A DNA stretch of 6,308 nt from assembly GCA_002469865.1 (NCBI GenBank), contig DKOD01000036.1:1-6308 (forward strand). The letters run 5' to 3'. Origin of the DNA: Alphaproteobacteria bacterium UBA7371. Lineage in GTDB: Bacteria > Pseudomonadota > Alphaproteobacteria > UBA8317. Below the pieces are notes generated by a model. That model saw nothing but the letters and a program-made list of their open reading frames with translations. It ran no database searches and was not told where the DNA came from. Positions 1 through 6,302 of this stretch are shown piece by piece (position 1 is the stretch's first letter; each line of letters begins with the position of its first letter). The translations under genes were made by a program, and so were the position numbers.

Positions 1-1131
1 GTCGAGAAGTCCGTCGAAAAGCAGGTGAAGGATTCTCTTGCCAGCCCAAAGACAAAAGAGCTTACGGACAAAAACCCACCCAATGAAATTGTTGAAAAAA
101 CGGCACCTTCAGAAGATTTGGCGGGTGCAAAGAAACAAAACAACGCCGAACAGCAAGCAGCAAAACCATCTGGCAATGAAGCTCAAATTCCCCGTGAGGG
201 CGAGAAAGAGGATCCTGGTTTGGGGTCAAAAGAGCAAGAAGCCACGGGCAAGCAGGCTGAAGCTATGGGCAAATCAGTGGCAAAGACTGAGCCAGAACCC
301 AAGGGGCAAGAAGAGGTGGCCAAGGATATTAATGTTTCCAACCCAGGGCAGAAGGAAGAAGAAAAAAATATTACACCCAGTCCCCCATTGCTGATTGATA
401 TCGTGCGACTTGATCAGGAAGGAAACCTTCTTTTGGCGGGTCGGGGGGCTTCCGAAGCCAATCTGGAGCTGAAATTAAACGGAGACTTTTTGGGTGAGTT
501 TGATGCCGATAACCAGGGAAATTTTCTTTTTGAGAAATCGGATATTCAGGCTTCGGGTATATTGCTTTTGTACCTCAAAGACAGCCTTGGACGAGCCGCG
601 CAGGTGGTGGTCACCCATGACGCAAATGACAATTCCATTGAACGCATTGTGGCGGTGGATGATGAAGGCCCCAAAACCATTCAAGGCGCACCCCAGCTAG
701 ATGACAGCAAGCAAATTGATGTGTTTGCCATTGCCGCCGGTGATGACGGGGTTGAGGTTATCGGCAGTGGTGGAAATGATCTGAAGGTAAGCATTAACGG
801 TCAGGAGCAAGAGTCCACCATTCGGCGCTCGCAAGGTGGTGATTGGCGTGCTGTTATTGAGAAAAAATTGCCCGCAGGCGAGCATGAATTGACGGTGGAA
901 TGCGCCAATGAATGTGGTGGTGCAAACATATCTCGGTTCCTTGTGGGTGAAAAAGTTGAGAAAAATAATTCCCTAGTGACAGTTCAAAAGGGTAACCATC
1001 TGTGGGGTTTTGCCAAGCGTTTCTATGGTGATGGTATTCTCTATACCTTGATTTATGAGGCCAACAGGGATCGCATTAATGATCCAAACCTGATATTCCC
1101 AGGACAGGTATTTACTGTTCCGGATCAGTGA
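1..1131 (+). CDS. LysM-domain envelope protein with charged linker, 5'-truncated by the window edge
   Basis: The frame is open from base 1 and stops at TGA 1129-1131, giving 376 visible codons. A GTG at base 25 could be a start, but it has no convincing Shine-Dalgarno site and the same Lys/Glu-rich composition continues upstream. I therefore read it as an internal valine, with the true N-terminus outside the window. Numbered from the first codon, residues 1 to about 125 are low-complexity and rich in Lys, Glu, Gln, Ala and Pro, so probably disordered. Residues about 128-205 and about 236-315 look like two beta-rich, Ig-like modules (for example LELKLNGDFLGEF). The second contains a Cys pair, CANEC at 301-305. 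Residues about 325-374 form a C-terminal LysM domain (TVQKGNHLWGFAKRFYGDG, then LIYEANRDRINDPNLIFPGQ), which in this family binds peptidoglycan glycan. I infer a periplasmic or envelope protein anchored upstream. The LysM call is firm, the Ig-like call is moderate, and the specific role is unknown. Confidence 0.85.
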   Translation, partial: VEKSVEKQVKDSLASPKTKELTDKNPPNEIVEKTAPSEDLAGAKKQNNAEQQAAKPSGNEAQIPREGEKEDPGLGSKEQEATGKQAEAMGKSVAKTEPEPKGQEEVAKDINVSNPGQKEEEKNITPSPPLLIDIVRLDQEGNLLLAGRGASEANLELKLNGDFLGEFDADNQGNFLFEKSDIQASGILLLYLKDSLGRAAQVVVTHDANDNSIERIVAVDDEGPKTIQGAPQLDDSKQIDVFAIAAGDDGVEVIGSGGNDLKVSINGQEQESTIRRSQGGDWRAVIEKKLPAGEHELTVECANECGGANISRFLVGEKVEKNNSLVTVQKGNHLWGFAKRFYGDGILYTLIYEANRDRINDPNLIFPGQVFTVPDQ

Positions 1132-1144
1132 GAGCGAAAAGTCG

Positions 1145-1167
1145 CCAGCTGGTTTGGAGCCAGTTGG
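1145..1167 (+). other. Small hairpin in the leader of the Ppx/GppA gene
   Basis: CCAGCTGG (1145-1152) can pair with CCAGTTGG (1160-1167) as an 8-bp stem with one G-U wobble and a 7-base loop. It fills much of the 48-bp gap between the LysM gene and the phosphatase gene. It is followed by GGGCC rather than a T-run, so it is not a standard terminator. Its 3' arm overlaps the G-rich stretch that would serve as the phosphatase gene's Shine-Dalgarno site, so it could dampen translation. The stem is seen in the sequence; a regulatory role is inference. Confidence 0.3.
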
Positions 1168-1170
1168 GGG
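1165..1170 (+). promoter_or_regulatory. Probable ribosome binding site for the GTG start at 1180
   Basis: TGGGGG lies 9 bases before GTG 1180. It is an imperfect Shine-Dalgarno match but the best available. No ATG, GTG or TTG occurs in frame between the preceding stop (1129-1131) and 1180. The next in-frame GTG, at 1210, has no purine-rich site in front of it. This favours 1180 as the start. Confidence 0.5.
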
Positions 1171-1179
1171 CCAAGTGCC

Positions 1180-2205
1180 GTGGTTTACAAACACCAAAAT
1201 CGCCACCATGTGGTCGGTGGTGAACATCACAAAGTTGTTGCTGCCCTGGATTTGGGCACCAATAATTGTCGCCTGCTTGTGGCCCAGAAAAAAGGCGCAG
1301 GTTATCGGGTGGTCGATGCATTTTCACGTGTCATAAGGCTTGGTGAGGGGATCTATTCCCAAGGCATGATCAATGAGGAGGCCATGGAACGGGCACGAAG
1401 TGCCATGGCAGCCTGTATGGACAAAGTTCGCAAGCATAACGTTTGTGAGGTTCGCGCAGTTGCCACAGAGGCTTGCCGGAGCGCTCAAAATGGTCCGGAT
1501 TTCGTGGAGAGCTTGGCCAGAGATTATGGGATTCCATTGCGCATTATTGATGCAAAAGAAGAAATGCAACTTGCCGTTCGGGGTTGTGGCTCATTGATCA
1601 GAACGGATCTTGATCGGGTACTTCTTTTTGATATTGGCGGAGGAAGCACCGAATTGGTTTGGCTTGAGCCTGGTCGTATCGCCACCGAAGGAATGGAAAA
1701 GGCGATTTTGGATTGGGTGTCCCTGCCAGTGGGTGTGGTTGGGCTGATGGATCAGTTTGCCCCCGATGGTGATACCGACTTGCACACAGCAAAAAGAATG
1801 CTTGGGCATATTCGAGATATGTTTGGTGATTTTTTGGATCGCTGCCAGCTTGACCCGGTTTTGCATCAAGCGCCAAGGATGCATCTCTTGGGCACGTCAG
1901 GAACCGTCACGACGCTGACCGGGATGCATTTGGGCCTTGATCGTTACGTCCGTGCCCGGGTTGATGGGACCTGGATCAGTGCCAATATCTTGCAACGTTT
2001 ATCCCATGAGATATTCGCCATGGATGTCTCTGCGAGGCGCGCCATACCTTCTGTTGGCTATGAACGGGCAGACCTTCTTGTGCCGGGCTGTGCAATTATC
2101 GCTGGCATCATGGAGCGTTTCCGAGGGACAAGGGTTCGTGTGGCGGACCGTGGGTTGCGTGAGGGTATGCTTCAGGAAATGTTTGCGCAGGAGGGCGGTT
2201 CATGA
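1180..2205 (+). CDS. Ppx/GppA-family phosphatase (exopolyphosphatase or pppGpp phosphatase)
   Basis: This 341-residue protein belongs to the ASKHA-fold Ppx/GppA family, whose members cleave terminal phosphate from polyphosphate and/or convert pppGpp to ppGpp in the cytoplasm. The phosphate-binding motifs are clear: ALDLGTNNCRLLVA at 22-35, VRAVATEACRSAQNG at 91-105, DIGGGSTELVWL at 151-162, LLGTSGTVTTL at 236-246 and RVADRGLREGML at 320-331. An acidic pair at 127-128 (DAKEEMQL) sits where the family's catalytic Glu lies. It has only the two-lobed catalytic core; the C-terminal HD-like part of the roughly 500-residue E. coli Ppx and GppA is absent, as in many short alphaproteobacterial members. 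GTG 1180 was chosen because no other in-frame start lies upstream. The first 17 residues contain five His. The gene overlaps rlmE by 4 bases, implying co-translation. Ppx and GppA activity cannot be told apart from sequence alone, so no symbol is given. Confidence 0.93.
   Translation: MVYKHQNRHHVVGGEHHKVVAALDLGTNNCRLLVAQKKGAGYRVVDAFSRVIRLGEGIYSQGMINEEAMERARSAMAACMDKVRKHNVCEVRAVATEACRSAQNGPDFVESLARDYGIPLRIIDAKEEMQLAVRGCGSLIRTDLDRVLLFDIGGGSTELVWLEPGRIATEGMEKAILDWVSLPVGVVGLMDQFAPDGDTDLHTAKRMLGHIRDMFGDFLDRCQLDPVLHQAPRMHLLGTSGTVTTLTGMHLGLDRYVRARVDGTWISANILQRLSHEIFAMDVSARRAIPSVGYERADLLVPGCAIIAGIMERFRGTRVRVADRGLREGMLQEMFAQEGGS
2189..2195 (+). promoter_or_regulatory. Strong ribosome binding site for rlmE
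   Basis: AGGAGGG lies 6 bases before ATG 2202 and within the last codons of the upstream phosphatase gene. It is the best Shine-Dalgarno match in the window. It fixes the rlmE start and suggests that rlmE can be loaded by ribosomes independently as well as by coupling through the ATGA overlap. Confidence 0.8.
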
Positions 2206-2918
2206 GCGGCCCTAAGGGTTCATCTCGTAATGATTTAAAAGTTCGGGTAAAAACCGCCCGGGGGCGTCGCTTGTCATCGACACGCTGGTTGGAACGCCAG
2301 CTTAATGACCCCTATGTGCGTGAAGCCAAAAAACTTGGCTACAAGTCACGGGCCGCCTTCAAATTGCAAGAAATGGATGACAAATATGGGCTTTTGAAGC
2401 CCGGCATGAAGGTGCTGGATCTTGGTGCAGCCCCCGGCGGCTGGCTTCAGGTGGCCGCCCAAAAAGTTGGCTCTGTGGGGGGCGACGGGCGCGTCTTAGG
2501 GATTGATCTGCTGGAAATCGAACCCATCGCTGGTTGTGAAACCATGCAAATGGATTTTCTGGATGATGATGCCGAGGAAAAATTATTGGCCATGATGGAT
2601 GGACCAATGGATCTGGTGGTTTCTGATATGGCTGCGGCCACCACTGGCCATAAGCCCACTGACCACTTACGCACCACCCATCTTTGCGAATGTGCGTTGG
2701 ATTTTGCCATTCGTGTGTTGGCCCCCAATGGCGGTTTTGTGGCTAAGGTGTTCCAAGGTGGTGCAACAGGAAGCTTAATGGAGACCCTCAAGCAAAACTT
2801 TAAATTTGTGAAGCATGTAAAGCCAAATGCAAGCCGCAAAGAGAGTGTTGAATTATATGTCGTTGCACAAGGTTTCCGTGGTGGGCATAAACCCGCCAAC
2901 AGCCGAGCCGACGGATGA
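2202..2918 (+). CDS. rlmE: 23S rRNA 2'-O-methyltransferase RlmE (FtsJ/RrmJ)
   Basis: RlmE uses S-adenosylmethionine to methylate the 2'-hydroxyl of U2552 (E. coli numbering) in the 23S rRNA A-loop, a late step in 50S subunit maturation. The protein is 238 residues against about 209 in E. coli. The difference is mainly a basic N-terminal extension of about 20 residues before the conserved STRWLERQLNDPYVREAKK, plus a short polar tail. The SAM-binding motif is VLDLGAAPGGWLQVA at 71-85. Aligned to E. coli RlmE, the catalytic K-D-K-E tetrad is intact: K54 (AAFKLQE), D142 (SDMA), K182 (AKVFQGG) and E217 (SVELYVVA). Its ATG overlaps the upstream TGA, and guaB starts 19 bp after its stop. Placement next to a Ppx/GppA gene is common in Alphaproteobacteria. 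The family and catalytic residues are certain; the exact target nucleotide is taken from the family. Confidence 0.97.
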   Translation: MSGPKGSSRNDLKVRVKTARGRRLSSTRWLERQLNDPYVREAKKLGYKSRAAFKLQEMDDKYGLLKPGMKVLDLGAAPGGWLQVAAQKVGSVGGDGRVLGIDLLEIEPIAGCETMQMDFLDDDAEEKLLAMMDGPMDLVVSDMAAATTGHKPTDHLRTTHLCECALDFAIRVLAPNGGFVAKVFQGGATGSLMETLKQNFKFVKHVKPNASRKESVELYVVAQGFRGGHKPANSRADG

Positions 2919-2925
2919 TAAAATT

Positions 2926-2930
2926 GGAGA
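2926..2930 (+). promoter_or_regulatory. Ribosome binding site that fixes the guaB start
   Basis: GGAGA lies 7 bases before ATG 2938, inside the 19-bp gap after rlmE. The guaB frame stays open upstream into rlmE as far as 2827. The position of this site and the conserved IMPDH N-terminus (REALTFDDVLLVP) both place the real start at 2938. Confidence 0.8.
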
Positions 2931-2937
2931 TGACAAA

Positions 2938-4392
2938 ATGCGTGAGGCCTTAACTTTTGACGATGTGCTTTTGGTGCCAAATGCCTCCGATGTGATGCCC
3001 CATGAAACCAACATCCGAACGAAGCTTACCCCCAATATTGAGCTTGGTATTCCAATGATATCATCTGCCATGGACACCGTGACAGAAGCACCAATGGCAA
3101 TCGCCATGGCCCAGGCTGGGGGGTTGGGGGTTTTGCATCGAAATCTGGATGTTGATGAGCAGGCTGATCATGTGCGCCGGGTAAAAAAGTTTGAATCCGG
3201 GATGGTGGTCAATCCCTTAACAATTGGACCAGAACAACCCCTGGCTGCCGCCATTGGCATGATGGAAGCCTACAGCATCTCAGGCATTCCTGTGGTTGAG
3301 CCTGGATCCGAAAAGTTGGTGGGGATTCTGACAAACCGAGACATTCGTTTTGCTGATGATGAAAAGGCCCCTGTTCATGCCCATATGACGTCCCAAAATT
3401 TGGTGACGGTACGCGAAAATGTGAGCATGGATGACGCAAAGAAATTGTTGCATCAGCATAGAATCGAAAAGCTTTTGGTGACCGATGATCAGGGCCGTTG
3501 CGTGGGGCTCATCACGGTGAAGGACATCGAAAAAGCGCGCAATTTTCCTGATGCATGCAAAGACAAGGCTGGCCGCCTAAGGGTTGCTGCTGCTTCAACA
3601 ACTGGTGAGCAAGGTTATGAGCGCTCACTTGCGCTGGTTCATGCTGGGGTCGATTTGTTGGTCATCGACACGGCCCATGGTCATTCGGCCAAAGTTTCTG
3701 AGGCGGTTAGACGTATAAAATCCTATGCGCCCGAAGTAGAAATCATGGCCGGCAATGTGGCCACAGCCTCAGCAACCTTATCACTCATTGAAGCCGGTGC
3801 GGATGTGGTGAAGGTTGGCATTGGTCCAGGATCTATTTGCACCACACGTATCGTGGCAGGTGTTGGGGTGCCACAGCTGACCGCCATTTTGGATTGCGTT
3901 GAAGCTGCGGCCAACCATAATGTGTCGGTCGTGGCCGATGGCGGCATCAAATTTTCTGGTGACATGGCCAAGGCCATTGCAGCTGGTGCCAATTGCGCCA
4001 TGGTGGGCAGTTTATTGGCTGGTACCGATGAAAGCCCTGGTGAGGTGTTCCTTTATCAGGGCCGTTCTTACAAGCAATATCGGGGCATGGGTTCCGTGGG
4101 CGCCATGGCTCGGGGATCTGCAGATAGGTATTTCCAACAAGAAGTTGGGGATAGCCTCAAATATGTCCCTGAAGGCGTCGAGGGCAGGGTCCCTTACAAG
4201 GGCCCTGCAGCACGCATCATTCATCAATTAACCGGTGGCCTCAAGGCAGCCATGGGTTACACAGGCGCCCACACCCTTAAGGACATGCAGGCACGGGCTG
4301 AATTTGTGCGCATCACGGGCGCTGGTTTGCGCGAGAGCCATGTGCATGATGTGACCATCACCCAGGAAAGTCCGAATTACTCTAAGTCATGA
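2938..4392 (+). CDS. guaB: Inosine-5'-monophosphate dehydrogenase (IMPDH)
   Basis: GuaB oxidises IMP to XMP with NAD+, the first committed and rate-limiting step from IMP to GMP and GTP. The protein has 484 residues, the normal length. It opens with REALTFDDVLLVP. The TIM barrel is split by a Bateman module of two CBS domains at about 90-145 and 150-203, a known site of purine-nucleotide control. The catalytic loop GPGSICTTRIVAGVG carries the nucleophile C301. The phosphate-binding ADGGIKFSGD and GSLLAGTDESPGE, the RGMGSVGAM segment, and the flap Arg-Tyr pair R397-Y398 (DRYFQ) are all present, as is the C-terminal ESHVHDVTITQESPNY. Nothing is missing. The gene lies between two rRNA methyltransferase genes. 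Its TGA overlaps the next ATG by 4 bases. guaA, its usual pathway partner, is not in this window. Confidence 0.98.
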   Translation: MREALTFDDVLLVPNASDVMPHETNIRTKLTPNIELGIPMISSAMDTVTEAPMAIAMAQAGGLGVLHRNLDVDEQADHVRRVKKFESGMVVNPLTIGPEQPLAAAIGMMEAYSISGIPVVEPGSEKLVGILTNRDIRFADDEKAPVHAHMTSQNLVTVRENVSMDDAKKLLHQHRIEKLLVTDDQGRCVGLITVKDIEKARNFPDACKDKAGRLRVAAASTTGEQGYERSLALVHAGVDLLVIDTAHGHSAKVSEAVRRIKSYAPEVEIMAGNVATASATLSLIEAGADVVKVGIGPGSICTTRIVAGVGVPQLTAILDCVEAAANHNVSVVADGGIKFSGDMAKAIAAGANCAMVGSLLAGTDESPGEVFLYQGRSYKQYRGMGSVGAMARGSADRYFQQEVGDSLKYVPEGVEGRVPYKGPAARIIHQLTGGLKAAMGYTGAHTLKDMQARAEFVRITGAGLRESHVHDVTITQESPNYSKS

Positions 4393-5591
4393 AAATATCT
4401 GCGCGGGTCCTGGCAGCCTCCCAGATTTGGCAAGACGTTCTCCATGGCGCATTAATTGATCAGGCCATGAAGTCATGGTCGGTGCAAAACCGCTATGCAG
4501 GCTCTGGTGATCGTCGGTTTATATCCTCGCTTTTGTATGCCATGGCCCGCAACAGATATTCTTTTGGCGGCAAGGACGATCTGGCCATGGCCCTTGCTGT
4601 TTGTGCGCATGAAGGACTGGGGCAGACGCAAGATATTCGCCATGACGGCCTTCACCATCATCTGCAAGAAGTTCGACAAGCATATGATACTATTGGCGAA
4701 ATACCAATCCAAATTCAAAAATTGGAAATGCCCGACTGGTTGGCTGAGCAATTTATTGGTGGGGTTGAAGCCGTTAAAGGCTTGAAAGGGCGCGCGGACA
4801 TTATTCTTAGGGAGCACCCCCATAACCCTCTCAATAATGATCAGGAACTTAACTTCCATGGTTTTCAAAAAACGAACATATCTCCCTTTGGTTGGGTACG
4901 TCCCCATGAAGACAAAAGGTTTCGGTTGGAAGAATTGGCCGCTTATCGGGATGGATTCTTGGAAGTTCAAGATGAAGCTTCGCAAATGGCATGTGTTCTT
5001 CTTGCGCCAGAGAAGGGGCAAAGGATTTTGGATTATTGTGCAGGTGGCGGGGGCAAAAGCCTACTGATTTCTTCTCTGAGCCAACAATCACAGATATTTG
5101 TTCATGATCACGACAAAAAGCGCATGAGGGATATTCCCAAACGTTTTGGGCAGGCTGGGTTGGCGATTCCAACCCCATGGAATGAAGCTGATCGTTCCTT
5201 TGACCTTGTCTTGGCTGATGTGCCTTGCACCGGAAGCGGAACCTGGCGCAGGCAGCCTGAAAGGCGATGGCAATGTGATGAGGCAGAGCTTGCAAATTTG
5301 CTGGAAACACAAGCAAATATCATAAGGAAAGCAGCTTCTCTTGTCCGCGAAGATGGTTTGTTGGCCTACATGACCTGTTCGATGCTGCACCTTGAAAACA
5401 CGGGGCAAATATCAGCTTTTTTGCAAGGCCAAGATGAATTTGTGCCTGTGCCACTGGCTGAATGGCCGGGAATGTGCCGAGCGCCCAAATTGCCGCCTCA
5501 GCGCGGCGATGGGTGGCTGCAATGGAGCCCACATTTGGATGGCACGGATGGTTTTTTTATGGCGCTTTTAAAAAAGCGTGACGTTAAATAG
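4389..5591 (+). CDS. rsmB: RsmB/NOP-family SAM-dependent RNA (cytosine-5) methyltransferase
   Basis: This 400-residue protein probably makes m5C in 16S rRNA (C967 in E. coli for RsmB). The N-terminal helical part (1 to about 110) includes GSGDRRFISSLLYAMARNR and resembles the NusB-like domain of RsmB. The C-terminal Rossmann domain begins near FLEVQDEASQMA (190-201). It has motif I DYCAGGGGK (215-223), motif IV DVPCTGSGTWRRQPERRW with C280, and motif VI MTCSMLHLEN with C330. The two cysteines match the release and catalytic Cys of RsmB. It ends with the family's GTDGFFMALLKK. Two oddities are a glycine in place of the usual proline in motif I, and a linker at about 136-146 lacking the common RVN element. 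The start overlaps the guaB stop by 4 bases. The nearest purine-rich stretch (AGGAAAG, 4364-4370) is 18 bases away, so translation probably depends on coupling to guaB. The family is secure; RsmB orthology rather than another NOP paralogue is likely but unproven. Confidence 0.85.
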   Translation: MKISARVLAASQIWQDVLHGALIDQAMKSWSVQNRYAGSGDRRFISSLLYAMARNRYSFGGKDDLAMALAVCAHEGLGQTQDIRHDGLHHHLQEVRQAYDTIGEIPIQIQKLEMPDWLAEQFIGGVEAVKGLKGRADIILREHPHNPLNNDQELNFHGFQKTNISPFGWVRPHEDKRFRLEELAAYRDGFLEVQDEASQMACVLLAPEKGQRILDYCAGGGGKSLLISSLSQQSQIFVHDHDKKRMRDIPKRFGQAGLAIPTPWNEADRSFDLVLADVPCTGSGTWRRQPERRWQCDEAELANLLETQANIIRKAASLVREDGLLAYMTCSMLHLENTGQISAFLQGQDEFVPVPLAEWPGMCRAPKLPPQRGDGWLQWSPHLDGTDGFFMALLKKRDVK

Positions 5592-5596
5592 GATAT

Positions 5597-5629
5597 TGGG
5601 GCGATGGGTTGGAAAAAACCATCGCCCCA
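5597..5629. terminator. Hairpin between convergent genes, probable bidirectional terminator
   Basis: GGGGCGATGG (5598-5607) pairs perfectly with CCATCGCCCC (5619-5628), and an outer T-A pair (5597/5629) makes an 11-bp stem. The loop is 11 bases and contains six A on the plus strand, which is six T on the minus strand. It fills most of the 45-bp gap between the stop codons of two facing genes, the expected place for a shared terminator. Neither side has a clean T-run after the stem, so it is not a textbook intrinsic terminator. Confidence 0.75.
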
Positions 5630-5636
5630 TGATGAC

Positions 5637-6290
5637 TTAAGCTTGATGGTTGGTTGTCCTGAGGTATGGGAGTTTGGCGTCAAATGAGCCAAATTTCTCG
5701 CGGGCCTGTTCGTCATTCAGGGACAAGGCAATAATAACGTCATCGCCAAGATTCCAGTCTGCGGGTGTTGCAATAGGTTTGCCGAAGGTTGCTTGCAAAG
5801 CATCAAGCGCCCGCAAGACTTCCGAAAAGTTACGACCGACGGACATGGGATAGGTCATGGAAAGTTGAAGTTTCTTGTCAGGGCTGATGATAAATACGGA
5901 ACGAACAGAGGCAGAATCTTGGGCGGTACGTCCGTCTGGCAGATAAGCATTTGCTGGAAGCATGTCGAATGCCTTGGACACGGCAAGATCCTCGTCAGCG
6001 ATGATGGGGAAGGGGGCCTTGGCACCTGCATAGGATTCGATGTCAGCTTTCCAGCCTTTATGTTCTTCAGCAGAATCCACGGACAAACCGATGACTTTGG
6101 TGTTCCTCTTCGTCCATTCTTCGGTCAGGCGCGCCACAGCACCGAATTCCGTTGTGCAAACAGGTGTGTAGTCTTTTGGATGGGAGAATAATATGGCCCA
6201 ACTGTCACCAATCCATTCATGGAACGTGATGTCACCATGATCGGTGTTGGCGGTGAAGTTGGGGACGATTTCATTGATGCGAATGCTCAT
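5637..6290 (-). CDS. One-cysteine peroxiredoxin, Prx6 type
   Basis: This cytosolic thiol peroxidase reduces hydrogen peroxide and organic hydroperoxides. The 217-residue length fits the Prx6 class (human PRDX6 has 224), including the C-terminal extension with TPADWNLGDDVI. The peroxidatic motif SHPKDYTPVCTTE carries C45, with T42 and R130 (SVRSVF) in the positions that complete the active site. C45 is the only cysteine in the protein, so the oxidised enzyme must be recycled by an external thiol. Residues H24, S30 and D138 align with the phospholipase A2 triad of PRDX6, though the GDSW element ends in Ala here rather than Gly. The ATG at 6288-6290 is supported by the conserved start and an upstream Shine-Dalgarno site. 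The gene faces the rsmB-like gene and shares its terminator; its promoter lies beyond the window. AhpC/Prx1 is ruled out by the missing resolving Cys. Confidence 0.96.
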   Translation of the reverse strand: MSIRINEIVPNFTANTDHGDITFHEWIGDSWAILFSHPKDYTPVCTTEFGAVARLTEEWTKRNTKVIGLSVDSAEEHKGWKADIESYAGAKAPFPIIADEDLAVSKAFDMLPANAYLPDGRTAQDSASVRSVFIISPDKKLQLSMTYPMSVGRNFSEVLRALDALQATFGKPIATPADWNLGDDVIIALSLNDEQAREKFGSFDAKLPYLRTTNHQA

Positions 6291-6295
6291 GGGGG

Positions 6296-6302
6296 TTTCC
6301 TT
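6296..6302 (-). promoter_or_regulatory. Ribosome binding site of the peroxiredoxin gene
   Basis: On the minus strand AAGGAAA precedes the ATG at 6290 with a five-base CCCCC spacer, consistent with a functional Shine-Dalgarno site. Only 18 bases of leader remain in the window, so no promoter or OxyR-type operator can be assessed. Confidence 0.65.

Noticed and set aside
25..27. GTG as the real start of the LysM gene
   Set aside because: The frame is open to base 1 with the same composition, no good ribosome site precedes the GTG, and an envelope protein would need an export signal that is not present after this codon.
2827..2937. In-frame upstream extension of guaB into the end of rlmE
   Set aside because: IMPDH proteins begin at or near REALTFDDV, and GGAGA sits 7 bases before ATG 2938. 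The extra 37 residues are an out-of-frame reading of the rlmE C-terminus.
2447..2980. 177-codon minus-strand open frame opposite rlmE
   Set aside because: It lies antisense to a well-supported gene. Its translation shows no recognisable domain and looks like a shadow of rlmE codons.
4473..5021. 182-codon minus-strand open frame opposite the rsmB-like gene
   Set aside because: Its translation shows no family resemblance, and the plus strand carries a clear methyltransferase with all main motifs. The length alone is expected by chance for such codon use.
4849..5316. 155-codon minus-strand open frame within the rsmB-like gene
   Set aside because: It overlaps the conserved SAM domain on the other strand and shows no recognisable motif in its own frame.
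5793..6191. 132-codon plus-strand open frame opposite the peroxiredoxin gene
   Set aside because: The minus strand encodes a complete one-Cys peroxiredoxin with all active-site residues. This frame is its antisense shadow.
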